8,052 nt of DNA, taken from the NCBI GenBank assembly GCA_002292925.1, contig DBCF01000092.1, positions 1-8,052 of the forward strand, in the 5' to 3' direction. The notes under the pieces were generated by a model. That model saw nothing but the letters and a program-made list of their open reading frames with translations, ran no database searches and was not told where the DNA came from. This document shows positions 1-6,017 of this stretch, piece by piece. A program made the position numbers and the translations under genes. Source of the DNA: Roseiflexaceae bacterium UBA965. GTDB lineage: Bacteria > Chloroflexota > Chloroflexia > Chloroflexales > Roseiflexaceae. Numbering within the stretch: position 1 is the stretch's first letter; every line of letters begins with the position of its first letter.

Positions 1-822
1 AATTTTTTGTTACGCCAAAACATGACCATGAACGAACTCATGGTGGCGTTGCAACAGAGTCGCGTCAAAGAAGTACAGCTCACCATCATCGAAGGCATGC
101 GCATCGAAGAAATCGCAGCCGTGGTCGGTAATGCGGGGATTCTCGCCATTGACGAGCAAACTGCACTGAGCGCATTTTCTGCTGCCGATCGCTTCCGCAA
201 AGGGCATATTTATCTGAGTAGCCTCCCCGAAGGTGGCACACTTGAAGGCTACTTGTTCCCCGATACATACCGCATCTACGAGACCGCGAGTATCACCGAC
301 GTAGTCGAGCTGCTATTGGGGCACTTCGACGAACAATACGCCACCATCGAACGCGAAGTCCAAGTCCCCGATACCACAGTGCATCAAATCGTCACCATGG
401 CCTCAATCATCCAACGCGAGGCCACCCGCCAAGACGAAATGGCCCTTGTATCTGCAGTATTTTGGAATCGGCTCAAACCCGAAAACGCCGGTGAAACTGG
501 CGGTGGCAAGCTACAATCTGATCCCACCGTACAGTACATCCTTGGGACAAGTGCCAATTGGTGGCCCAAACTCGATAATCTCACCATTGACCAAATCAAC
601 GAAGCCCCAGGACCATACAATACCCGTGTCCAAAATGGACTGCCCCCAGGACCAATCAGCGCACCAGGACTAACTGCATTACGCGCCGCAGCCCGCCCCG
701 ATGCAACGGCCAATTATCTCTACTTTGTGGCCTCTTGCGAAACCCCTGGTAAACACAACTTTGCAAGTAGCTACAACGAATTCTTGGCATTTGAACAACA
801 ATATCTCACCTGCCAACAATAG
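1..822 (+). CDS. mltG: Endolytic murein transglycosylase MltG (YceG family), 5' end outside window
   Basis: This is the C-terminal 273 residues of an MltG-type lytic transglycosylase, a membrane-anchored enzyme that cleaves nascent peptidoglycan glycan strands outside the membrane and helps set strand length. The frame is open from base 1, so the N-terminal membrane anchor and the start lie upstream. Family motifs appear in order: EGYLFPDTY, MASIIQREA, VFWNRL, LQSDPTVQYILG, YNTRVQNGLPPGPISAPG and YLYFVA near the end. By comparison with E. coli MltG, the catalytic glutamate is the E of IIQREA (codon at 418-420). A segment between LQSDPTVQYILG and YNTRVQ (about 20 residues, containing WWPKLDNL) is longer than in E. 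coli. The TAG stop is 13 bp before the aroE start, so the two genes are probably cotranscribed. Family assignment is firm; the length of the missing part is unknown. Confidence 0.95.
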   Translation, partial: NFLLRQNMTMNELMVALQQSRVKEVQLTIIEGMRIEEIAAVVGNAGILAIDEQTALSAFSAADRFRKGHIYLSSLPEGGTLEGYLFPDTYRIYETASITDVVELLLGHFDEQYATIEREVQVPDTTVHQIVTMASIIQREATRQDEMALVSAVFWNRLKPENAGETGGGKLQSDPTVQYILGTSANWWPKLDNLTIDQINEAPGPYNTRVQNGLPPGPISAPGLTALRAAARPDATANYLYFVASCETPGKHNFASSYNEFLAFEQQYLTCQQ

Positions 823-826
823 CGTC

Positions 827-830
827 GGAG
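827..830 (+). promoter_or_regulatory. Ribosome binding site fixing the aroE start
   Basis: GGAG sits 5 nt before the ATG at 836, just after the mltG stop codon. It decides between this start and longer in-frame openings inside mltG. Confidence 0.6.
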
Positions 831-835
831 CGTTC

Positions 836-1684
836 ATGTCAACACCACCCATCCGCATTGCGGGAGTTATCGGTGATCCGGTTGCTCATAGTAAATCACC
901 GGCCATGCATAATGCCGCATTTGCCTACTTTGGCTTGCCCGCCCAATACGAACGCTGGCATACGCCCCTCGCAGAGCTCCCCGACCGCATCAATTCACTC
1001 CGCGCCCCACACATGTATGGCGCCAACGTGACATTGCCCCATAAACTCGCTATTTTGCCACTCCTCGACGAAATCGATGATATTGCCAGCCAAATTGGGG
1101 CAGCCAATACCATTATTCGCTTGCCCGATGGCCGCTTACGCGGCACCAATACCGACGCACCGGCGTTTCTGCAAGAAATAACCGATGTTTGCCAACTCAA
1201 CCCCCTCGGCCTCGAAACGGTCATCTTGGGTGCGAGTGGCGCTGCCCGCGCTGCTGCCTTTGCGCTGGCCCATGCCGGTGCAGCCCGCATCACTATCATC
1301 AATCGCACCATCGAACGTGCCGAAGAATTGCTCGCCGATGTGCTCTATACCCTCGATAGTGACCCGATTATGACCTTTGCCACCCCCGATGCCCCTGACC
1401 TCGACGAAATCATTGGATCTGCCAAATTAATAGTCAATGCCACTACCCTAGGCTGGCATGGCAACGAAACTCCACTCCCCGCCCGTTTTCTCAATAATCA
1501 GATGACCGTCTATGATATGGTCTATCGCCCCACTCAACTCTTGGCTGATGCCAAAGCGTGTGGAGCCCAAGGCTACGATGGACTGGGGATGTTAGCGCGC
1601 CAAGCAATGCTGGCGTTTCATCATTGGACAGGACTAACACCACCGTTTGAACTTATGCGTGACGCGTTACTCGATACCATGTAA
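836..1684 (+). CDS. aroE: Shikimate dehydrogenase (NADP+), AroE
   Basis: Predicted to reduce 3-dehydroshikimate to shikimate with NADPH in the cytoplasm, step four of chorismate synthesis. The 282-residue length is normal. Substrate-site serines are S19 and S21 in HSKSP. K70 in NVTLPHK and D107 in GTNTD are the expected catalytic pair. The nucleotide-binding loop GASGAAR is at 132-138, and NRT at 156-158 fits preference for the NADP 2'-phosphate. YDMVY (226-230) and GYDGLGMLARQA (246-257) complete the family signature. The usual NTTSLGM segment reads NATTLGWHG here, a mild variation. The ATG at 836 is preferred because GGAG (827-830) lies 5 nt upstream and the protein then begins right before the conserved GVIGDPVAHS. 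The frame is open further upstream, but that would overlap mltG and add residues unlike the family. Likely second gene of an mltG-aroE unit ending at the hairpin at 1716-1750. Confidence 0.95.
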   Translation: MSTPPIRIAGVIGDPVAHSKSPAMHNAAFAYFGLPAQYERWHTPLAELPDRINSLRAPHMYGANVTLPHKLAILPLLDEIDDIASQIGAANTIIRLPDGRLRGTNTDAPAFLQEITDVCQLNPLGLETVILGASGAARAAAFALAHAGAARITIINRTIERAEELLADVLYTLDSDPIMTFATPDAPDLDEIIGSAKLIVNATTLGWHGNETPLPARFLNNQMTVYDMVYRPTQLLADAKACGAQGYDGLGMLARQAMLAFHHWTGLTPPFELMRDALLDTM

Positions 1685-1715
1685 CGACTGTACCTTTTTC
1701 GTGATAATAACCAGA

Positions 1716-1750
1716 TAAACCCCTCGTACGCTTGTCGTACGAGGGGTTTA
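1716..1750. terminator. Symmetric intrinsic terminator between convergent aroE and ugd-like gene
   Basis: A perfect 15-bp inverted repeat: arm 1716-1730, 5-nt loop CTTGT, arm 1736-1750. Each arm carries CCCCTCGTACG or its complement. The outer bases are TAAA on the left and TTTA on the right, so the hairpin reads alike from either strand and ends in a short T-run both ways. It lies 31 bp past the aroE stop and 33 bp past the stop of the opposing dehydrogenase gene. The natural reading is a bidirectional terminator. The U-tract is short, so efficiency is uncertain. Confidence 0.8.
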
Positions 1751-1766
1751 CAAATACTCATCAGTA

Positions 1767-1782
1767 TGTTCCACGTGAAACA
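1767..1782. promoter_or_regulatory. parS: parS site (ParB/Spo0J centromere-like binding site)
   Basis: The 16 bases TGTTCCACGTGAAACA match the B. subtilis parS sequence exactly and fit the widely conserved chromosomal parS consensus TGTTNCACGTGAAACA. It is a near-perfect palindrome around CACGTG. In known systems ParB dimers load here, act as CTP-dependent clamps, spread along DNA and recruit SMC and ParA for origin segregation. It sits in the convergent junction, 16 bp after the terminator hairpin and one base before the TAA stop of the minus-strand gene, so it disrupts no reading frame. No parA or parB gene is visible in the window. The match is certain; the function is inferred from the exact match. 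Confidence 0.85.
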
Positions 1783-1783
1783 A

Positions 1784-3157
1784 TTAACCGACAAATGGCG
1801 AGCCTACGGCAAGGTAGTGAAAGCCTTGATCGGTCAATTCGGCATAATCGGGGATCATGCGGCGACCATCAATAACCAGATATGGTTTCTGGGCATTCAG
1901 TTCAATGGTGCGTGACAAGCCACGAAACTCTTCCCAGTCGGTTGCAATAAACAGCGCATCGGTGGCATGCAACGCACTTTTGACCGATTCGTGGTAGCTA
2001 ATTTTTTCAAACAAGGGGTTTTTGACAGGGTCATAGGCATGGCGTGCTTCGGTCATCGCCATCGGATCATAGACATGGATGGATTTTACGCCACGACCGA
2101 GTAAGCCTTCGATGACTTTCATCCCTGATGAATCGCGGATATCGTTGGTACGCTGTTTAAAGGCGACCCCCAATACGGCAACTGTTTTGTTGGCAAAAGA
2201 GAAGCCTGCTTCTTGCTCGGCACGATCGAGTAAGTAGACTTTTTGGTATTCGTTGATGTCGTAGACTGATTGGAGTAATTTAGCGTCTTGGTCACGCGAC
2301 GTGAGTTGATAGATCAGTGACTGGACATCTTTGCCGAAGCACGAGCCACCAGCACCAATCCCCACATATGAGCCCCACGTGCTAATGCGACCATCGGCAG
2401 TAACGCCACGCTTGAGGTCTTCCATGCGCACATTGGGGAAGGTTTCGCCCAACCGTGCGCCCACACCATTCCAAAACGAAACATAGGTCAATAGCAGTGT
2501 ATTGGCCACATATTTGATGGCTTCGGCGGTTTCGGGGGTGGTTTCGATGTAACGGATGCGCACATGATTGACAAATTGCGAATAGATGCGGCGTAAAATC
2601 CGGAAATCGGCGTCGCTATCGGCACCAACCACTACCCGGTCAGGTCGACGGGATTTTTCGACGGCATCACCTTCGGGGAGAAATTCGGGGTTTGAGGCGA
2701 CGCCCACATTGGGTACGCCGTGTTTGTTGAGGACGCCTTCGAGGGCGCGGGCAGTGCCGATTGGCACCGTACTTTTGTTGATGATAACCACACGGCGTTG
2801 ATCAGTGCGTTTGGCCAACAGTCCAGCCAAATATTCTACGGCGGCAAAGTAATAGCTCAAATCTGATGAACCATCGGCATTGGGAGGGGTCGGCAAACAA
2901 AGGAAGATGGCATCTGCACCTTCGATGTGTGGAGTGACATCGGTGGTAAAAAACAGATAGCGATTGAGTGTTTCGGCAATGACGGCTGGTAAGCCTGGTT
3001 CATTGATGAAGCGTTCAATTTCTTCGATTTTGCCTGTTTGGTAGGCAGCAATCCGGACTGGATTAATATCGTAGGCATAGACTTCGTGGCCGTATTCCGA
3101 ACAGACGGCGGCATGACAAAGTCCCACGAATCCAGTTCCCACAACGATAATTTTCAT
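1784..3157 (-). CDS. UDP-glucose 6-dehydrogenase-family nucleotide-sugar dehydrogenase
   Basis: Predicted NAD+-dependent oxidation of a UDP-sugar C6 hydroxyl to the carboxylate (UDP-glucose to UDP-glucuronate is most likely), giving precursors for surface polysaccharides. It has 457 residues, normal for the family. The N-terminal Rossmann motif GTGFVG is at 7-12, LPTPP at 88-92, KSTVPIGT at 128-135 and NPEFLPEG at 156-163. The helix lysine is in AEAIKYVAN (K215). The catalytic cysteine is C273 in GGSCFGKD. A second Rossmann domain carries VLGVAFKQRTNDIRDS (328-343). Several signatures are variant: GKD for PKD after the cysteine, and KQRTNDIRDS for the usual KPNTDDxRES. UDP-ManNAc dehydrogenase is the main alternative; INEPGL (51-56) favours the UDP-glucose type. 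The start is chosen because ATG opens directly on MKIIVVGTGFVG with GAGG 4 nt upstream. It lies 19 bp downstream of hisC. Confidence 0.9.
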   Translation of the reverse strand: MKIIVVGTGFVGLCHAAVCSEYGHEVYAYDINPVRIAAYQTGKIEEIERFINEPGLPAVIAETLNRYLFFTTDVTPHIEGADAIFLCLPTPPNADGSSDLSYYFAAVEYLAGLLAKRTDQRRVVIINKSTVPIGTARALEGVLNKHGVPNVGVASNPEFLPEGDAVEKSRRPDRVVVGADSDADFRILRRIYSQFVNHVRIRYIETTPETAEAIKYVANTLLLTYVSFWNGVGARLGETFPNVRMEDLKRGVTADGRISTWGSYVGIGAGGSCFGKDVQSLIYQLTSRDQDAKLLQSVYDINEYQKVYLLDRAEQEAGFSFANKTVAVLGVAFKQRTNDIRDSSGMKVIEGLLGRGVKSIHVYDPMAMTEARHAYDPVKNPLFEKISYHESVKSALHATDALFIATDWEEFRGLSRTIELNAQKPYLVIDGRRMIPDYAELTDQGFHYLAVGSPFVG

Positions 3158-3176
3158 AATACCTCGTACAAAATAG

Positions 3177-4262
3177 TTATTGAATTTGTGGCAACACGTC
3201 ACGCAGTGCAGCAATACACAAGGCGTTTTCTGCAGGGGTGCCAAACGAAATACGAATCACTCCAGGTAAACCCCAGGCACCGAGGCCATTAATGGCGATA
3301 CCACGTTCGGCCATAGCCCGGACGATGTGGGTATCGCTCCCCTCACTACCAACGGGCACAGCAATGAAGTTTGTTTCACTAGTAAACGGAGTCAACCCCA
3401 GTGCAGTGAGTTCGTGTTGGAAGTACGCGCGTGATTCGTTGGCATGCGTTTGACTGGCAGTGACATGGTCGGTGTCGGTCAACGCTGCCACACCAGCGAC
3501 CATGGCCAGACAATTGACATCAAACACGGGACGGGCCCGGCTGATATAGTCGAGCATATCGGGATCGGCAACAGCGTAGCCGAGGCGGAGGCCGGCTAGA
3601 CCGTATATTTTGGCAAACGTCCGCAACACGAGGATGTTTTTGCGGCCATTACGGATTTCGGCGATCATGTCTGGGAAGTCGGTGCGCGTCGCATATTCGA
3701 TGTAGGCTTCATCGACCACGACCAACACATGGTCTGGTACCCGTGCCAGAAAGCGTTGCATTTCGGCGGCGCCGTTGGTGACACCGGTCGGGTTATTGGG
3801 GTTGCAAATCAGTACCATTTTGGTATTGGGGGTGATTGCATCAGCCATTGCATCGAGGTCATGGGCACCATTGATTAACGGAATCCGTTTTTGGACGGCA
3901 TCCATCAACTGGGTGCGAATGTAGTAACTAATAAACGTGCCATTGGCCATCACGACTTCATCGCCTGAGTTCAAATAGACCAAGGCGGTCAAGAGGATGA
4001 GTTCGTCTGAGCCATTGGCACACAGTACCATATCAGGGGTCACGCCAAGCTGAGTAGCGATTGCAGCCCGCAGTTGGGTGGTATTGGGATCGGCATAGCG
4101 GTGCATATTGACGATAGCATCTTGGACGGCAGCCATCGCCTTGGGCGAGGCACCGAGGGGATTTTCGTTGGCAGAGAGCCGCGCCACCACAGGGACGGGT
4201 GGTGGGGCATGGCGGGCAGATCGCATCGACGATAGGGCTGCTATCGCTGGTTTTTTTTGCAC
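3177..4262 (-). CDS. hisC: Histidinol-phosphate aminotransferase (HisC-like, PLP fold type I)
   Basis: Predicted to transfer the amino group between glutamate and imidazole-acetol phosphate in histidine synthesis, using pyridoxal phosphate in the cytoplasm. From the GTG start it has 361 residues, typical for HisC. Motifs in order: RLSANENPLGASP (28-40), GSDELI (84-89), NPNNPTG (154-160), VDEAYIEY (183-190), and RTFAKIYGLAGLRLGYA (214-230) with Schiff-base lysine K218. The substrate-carboxylate arginine is probably in VIRISFGTPAEN. The N-terminal PYxPG-like motif common in HisC is absent; the region is Pro/Ala/Arg-rich. The GTG at 4262 is preferred because GGAG (4274-4271) lies 8 nt upstream. 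An in-frame ATG at 4295 adds 11 residues but has no Shine-Dalgarno sequence. Codons 2-4 form an A8 run. No other his gene is nearby, so a broader aromatic or other amino-acid aminotransferase is possible. Confidence 0.88.
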   Translation of the reverse strand: MQKKPAIAALSSMRSARHAPPPVPVVARLSANENPLGASPKAMAAVQDAIVNMHRYADPNTTQLRAAIATQLGVTPDMVLCANGSDELILLTALVYLNSGDEVVMANGTFISYYIRTQLMDAVQKRIPLINGAHDLDAMADAITPNTKMVLICNPNNPTGVTNGAAEMQRFLARVPDHVLVVVDEAYIEYATRTDFPDMIAEIRNGRKNILVLRTFAKIYGLAGLRLGYAVADPDMLDYISRARPVFDVNCLAMVAGVAALTDTDHVTASQTHANESRAYFQHELTALGLTPFTSETNFIAVPVGSEGSDTHIVRAMAERGIAINGLGAWGLPGVIRISFGTPAENALCIAALRDVLPQIQ

Positions 4263-4270
4263 AGGATTCG

Positions 4271-4274
4271 CTCC
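4271..4274 (-). promoter_or_regulatory. Ribosome binding site supporting the GTG start of hisC
   Basis: On the minus strand GGAG, within TTGGAGCG, lies 8 nt before the GTG at 4262. The competing ATG at 4295 has only an AT-rich, promoter-like sequence before it (TATTATATACGG). This favours the shorter protein. Confidence 0.55.
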
Positions 4275-4425
4275 AATCAACAAAATAACGGTCACATATG
4301 TACCGTATATAATACACCATTCATTATTTTATACTGCGTATTTGGCAGATAAATCATCAAAATGCCGACAAATTCACTGTTCCTGCGGCATTATACCACG
4401 CACTATGCTGATAAATCTCTTACGC

Positions 4426-4454
4426 TTGCATGTTGTGAAAAATAGTGCTATGCT
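4426..4454 (+). promoter_or_regulatory. Probable rex promoter (extended -10)
   Basis: A -35-like TTGCAT (4426-4431) is followed after 17 bp by TATGCT (4449-4454). TG one base upstream of the hexamer (4446-4447) makes it an extended -10. The predicted start is near 4461, about 54 nt before the rex GTG. The hexamers are imperfect, so this rests on spacing, the TG extension and position. Confidence 0.5.
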
Positions 4455-4458
4455 TTTT

Positions 4459-4496
4459 TTGTGTTTGTATTGCACATATTTTGATATTTATTGTGC
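4459..4496. promoter_or_regulatory. Candidate operator half-sites upstream of rex
   Basis: The stretch overlapping the predicted rex transcription start holds TTGTG (4459-4463), GCACA (4472-4476) and TGTGC (4492-4496), all in short AT-rich DNA. GCACA and TGTGC form an inverted pair 20 bp apart start to start, two helical turns. Another half-site, TTGTGAAA (4433-4440), lies in the promoter spacer. Rex operators in other bacteria follow TTGTGAA-N4-TTCACAA; no complete copy exists here (TTGTG to CACAT is N9, not N8). Autoregulation by Rex is plausible but not shown. Confidence 0.3.
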
Positions 4497-4502
4497 GATT
4501 TC

Positions 4503-4508
4503 AGGAGG
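4503..4508 (+). promoter_or_regulatory. Strong Shine-Dalgarno deciding the rex GTG start
   Basis: A perfect AGGAGG lies 6 nt before GTG at 4515. It is the best ribosome binding site in the window and rules out the upstream in-frame TTG. Confidence 0.8.
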
Positions 4509-4514
4509 GATTCG

Positions 4515-5153
4515 GTGAATCGTACCATCACTCCACCCGACGTTGTAGTCCGGCGATTACCACTCTATGCCCGTAGTTTGCGCTATTTGCTACGCGATGG
4601 CATCAACTCTGTTTCGTCGCAAGAGCTCGGCGAGCGCATTAACGTCACAGCAGCCCAGATTCGTAAAGATTTGTCGTATTTTGGTGAATTCGGCAAACAA
4701 GGAATTGGGTATGACGTGGAGCGTTTGCTCGAACAAATCGAGCAAATCCTCGGCTTAGACCGGTCCTGGGCTGTTGCACTTATCGGTGCTGGTCAACTTG
4801 GTGAAGCTATTATTCGCTACGAAGGATTTCGTGAGCAGGGGATTCACATTGCCGCAGTGTTTGATGCGAGCCCTGACAAAGTGGGCAAATCGGTCAATGG
4901 CATTGTGATTACCCATAGTGATGATATTGCGCAAATCATCCCACAGCGCAACATTGAGATGGCGATTATCGCCGTACCCGCCGACCGCGCCCAACAGGTA
5001 GCAAACGTCCTCATCAAAGCCAAGGTGCGGGCGTTGTTAAGTTATGCACCAACGGTCTTACAAGTCCCAGAGGGTGTGTGGGTGCGCTATATTGACCCGA
5101 TTACGGTGTTGCATAGTATGACGTTTTATTTATCACGTGACGACAATCGCTAA
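4515..5153 (+). CDS. rex: Redox-sensing transcriptional repressor Rex
   Basis: Predicted cytoplasmic repressor that senses the NADH/NAD+ ratio: it binds operators when NADH is low and releases them when NADH is high, controlling fermentation and respiration genes. It has 212 residues, standard for Rex. The N-terminal winged helix (about 10-75) contains RRLPLYARSLRYLL, the helix-turn-helix SSQELGERINVTAAQIRKDL, and the wing SYFGEFGKQGIGYDV. A Rossmann domain follows with ALIGAGQLGEAI (88-99), VFDASPDKVGK (115-125) and IIAVPA (151-156). The C-terminal swapped helix is DPITVLHSMTFYL (194-206). GTG at 4515 is preferred because a full AGGAGG (4503-4508) sits 6 nt upstream. An in-frame TTG at 4491 would put the Shine-Dalgarno inside the gene. 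No electron-transport target gene is adjacent. It ends at a strong terminator facing the mscS-family gene. Confidence 0.95.
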   Translation: MNRTITPPDVVVRRLPLYARSLRYLLRDGINSVSSQELGERINVTAAQIRKDLSYFGEFGKQGIGYDVERLLEQIEQILGLDRSWAVALIGAGQLGEAIIRYEGFREQGIHIAAVFDASPDKVGKSVNGIVITHSDDIAQIIPQRNIEMAIIAVPADRAQQVANVLIKAKVRALLSYAPTVLQVPEGVWVRYIDPITVLHSMTFYLSRDDNR

Positions 5154-5177
5154 TACTTGGTCTGTTTTGGTCATTTC

Positions 5178-5218
5178 CAGTGAGCGCCGCATGCTAGTGC
5201 GGCGCTCACTGTTTTGTT
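5178..5218 (+). terminator. Intrinsic terminator of rex
   Basis: A perfect 14-bp GC-rich stem (5178-5191 with 5198-5211), loop TGCTAG, followed by TTTTGTT on the plus strand. It begins 24 bp after the rex stop. The T-tract runs into the stop codon (5219-5217) of the convergent mscS-family gene. The minus-strand side is not T-rich, so it serves mainly rex, though the stem itself could slow polymerase from either side. Confidence 0.9.
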
Positions 5219-6017
5219 AATTCGCTATTTTTACGACACTTTTATTGCGTTTGGTTGGTTGGGTGGCCACCAAAAAGCGATCAATCGTGGCCAAGGTGTG
5301 TGTGCGGGTAGCACCACTGGCATCATCACCAGCCGTCGCCCATACACCCACATCAAACACGATAAACTCACCTTCCATCGCCATGACCGCTACGGTAGGG
5401 AGTGGTTCGTTTACCACATGGGGAGTGCGGCGTAACACGTCGGTCAAATCACGCACGACGGTTTCGATGTCGATATTGCGTTCAAGCGTGATGCGGATGG
5501 TGATACGCCGTAACCCTGCCCGGGTGTAGTTGATGATTGGCCCATTGGTGATGACACTACTCGGGATCTCAACGACAATCCCGTCTTCGCGCCGCAAAAT
5601 CGTCATGTGTAAGCGTAATGCCGTCACGAGGCCGCGAATCGTACCAAATTGCACATCATCGCCTACGTGATATGGGCGATGATAGAGAATCATCACGCCA
5701 GCGGCATAGTTTTTGATGGTATCTTGTAAGGCAAACCCAACAATAATACCGGTGATGCCGAGACCTGCAATAAAACTCGATGCAGCCGTAACCCAACCTG
5801 CTTGTGCAAATGCAATCGCAATCCCCAACACCATAATCACTACATTGGTGATACTCGCAGCCACCATGGCTATTTCAATGGGCATACCAACCCGGATGAC
5901 TGCCGCATGCGCAATGGTACGCACTCGCCGCGCCAATACGACGGTGGCCAACACAATCCCCACTACCAGCAATAAGGTAGGAATGCTCGCAATAATTATT
6001 GCAATCGTATCTTGCAT
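5217..6017 (-). CDS. Small MscS-family mechanosensitive ion channel
   Basis: Predicted inner-membrane channel that opens under membrane tension to release solutes on hypo-osmotic shock. The 266 residues match the minimal three-helix MscS architecture. TM1 is about 4-29, TM2 about 47-72, and the pore-lining TM3 about 78-112, with Gly/Ala-rich packing in SSFIAGLGITGIIVGFALQDTIKNYAAGVMIL. The junction RPYHVGDDVQFG (114-125) corresponds to the conserved RPF..GD.V..G of MscS. The beta domain carries EIPSSVITNGPIINY (150-164), like the family's PN..I....I.NY, and an alpha/beta cytoplasmic domain follows. The C-terminus is short and basic (TKRNKSVVKIAN). ATG at 6017 has GGAG 9 nt upstream. It is a single gene, convergent with rex and divergent from the flavin reductase gene. 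Family assignment is firm; ion selectivity cannot be read. Confidence 0.9.
   Translation of the reverse strand: MQDTIAIIIASIPTLLLVVGIVLATVVLARRVRTIAHAAVIRVGMPIEIAMVAASITNVVIMVLGIAIAFAQAGWVTAASSFIAGLGITGIIVGFALQDTIKNYAAGVMILYHRPYHVGDDVQFGTIRGLVTALRLHMTILRREDGIVVEIPSSVITNGPIINYTRAGLRRITIRITLERNIDIETVVRDLTDVLRRTPHVVNEPLPTVAVMAMEGEFIVFDVGVWATAGDDASGATRTHTLATIDRFLVATQPTKRNKSVVKIAN

Larger units (their letters stand above)
4263..4514. other. AT-rich divergent intergenic region between hisC and rex
   Basis: This 252-bp region separates the divergent hisC and rex starts and must hold both promoters. On the hisC side the minus strand has -10-like TATAAA and TATTAT elements (about 4310-4335), but I find no well-spaced -35 box. 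The centre holds a 7-bp inverted repeat, AATGCCG (4361-4367) against CGGCATT (4386-4392), with an 18-nt loop. An exact 8-mer direct repeat, GATAAATC, occurs at 4348-4355 and 4410-4417. The rex-proximal part is described separately. No small gene or RNA is recognisable. Confidence 0.6.

Noticed and set aside
491..497. GTGAAAC in mltG as a parS half-site
   Set aside because: Single half-site without the inverted partner, expected by chance.
384..713. Long open frames on the opposite strand of mltG and of aroE (925-1311)
   Set aside because: Antisense shadows of well-supported genes; no ribosome sites and no family motifs.
3372..3387. TGTTTCAC followed by AGTAAAC, resembling a second parS
   Set aside because: Only the left half matches; the CACGTG core is broken (CACTAG) and it lies inside hisC.
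5135..5150. ATCACGTGAC near the end of rex as a possible parS
   Set aside because: The CACGTGA core is present but the flanks differ from the consensus at about six positions; it is coding sequence.
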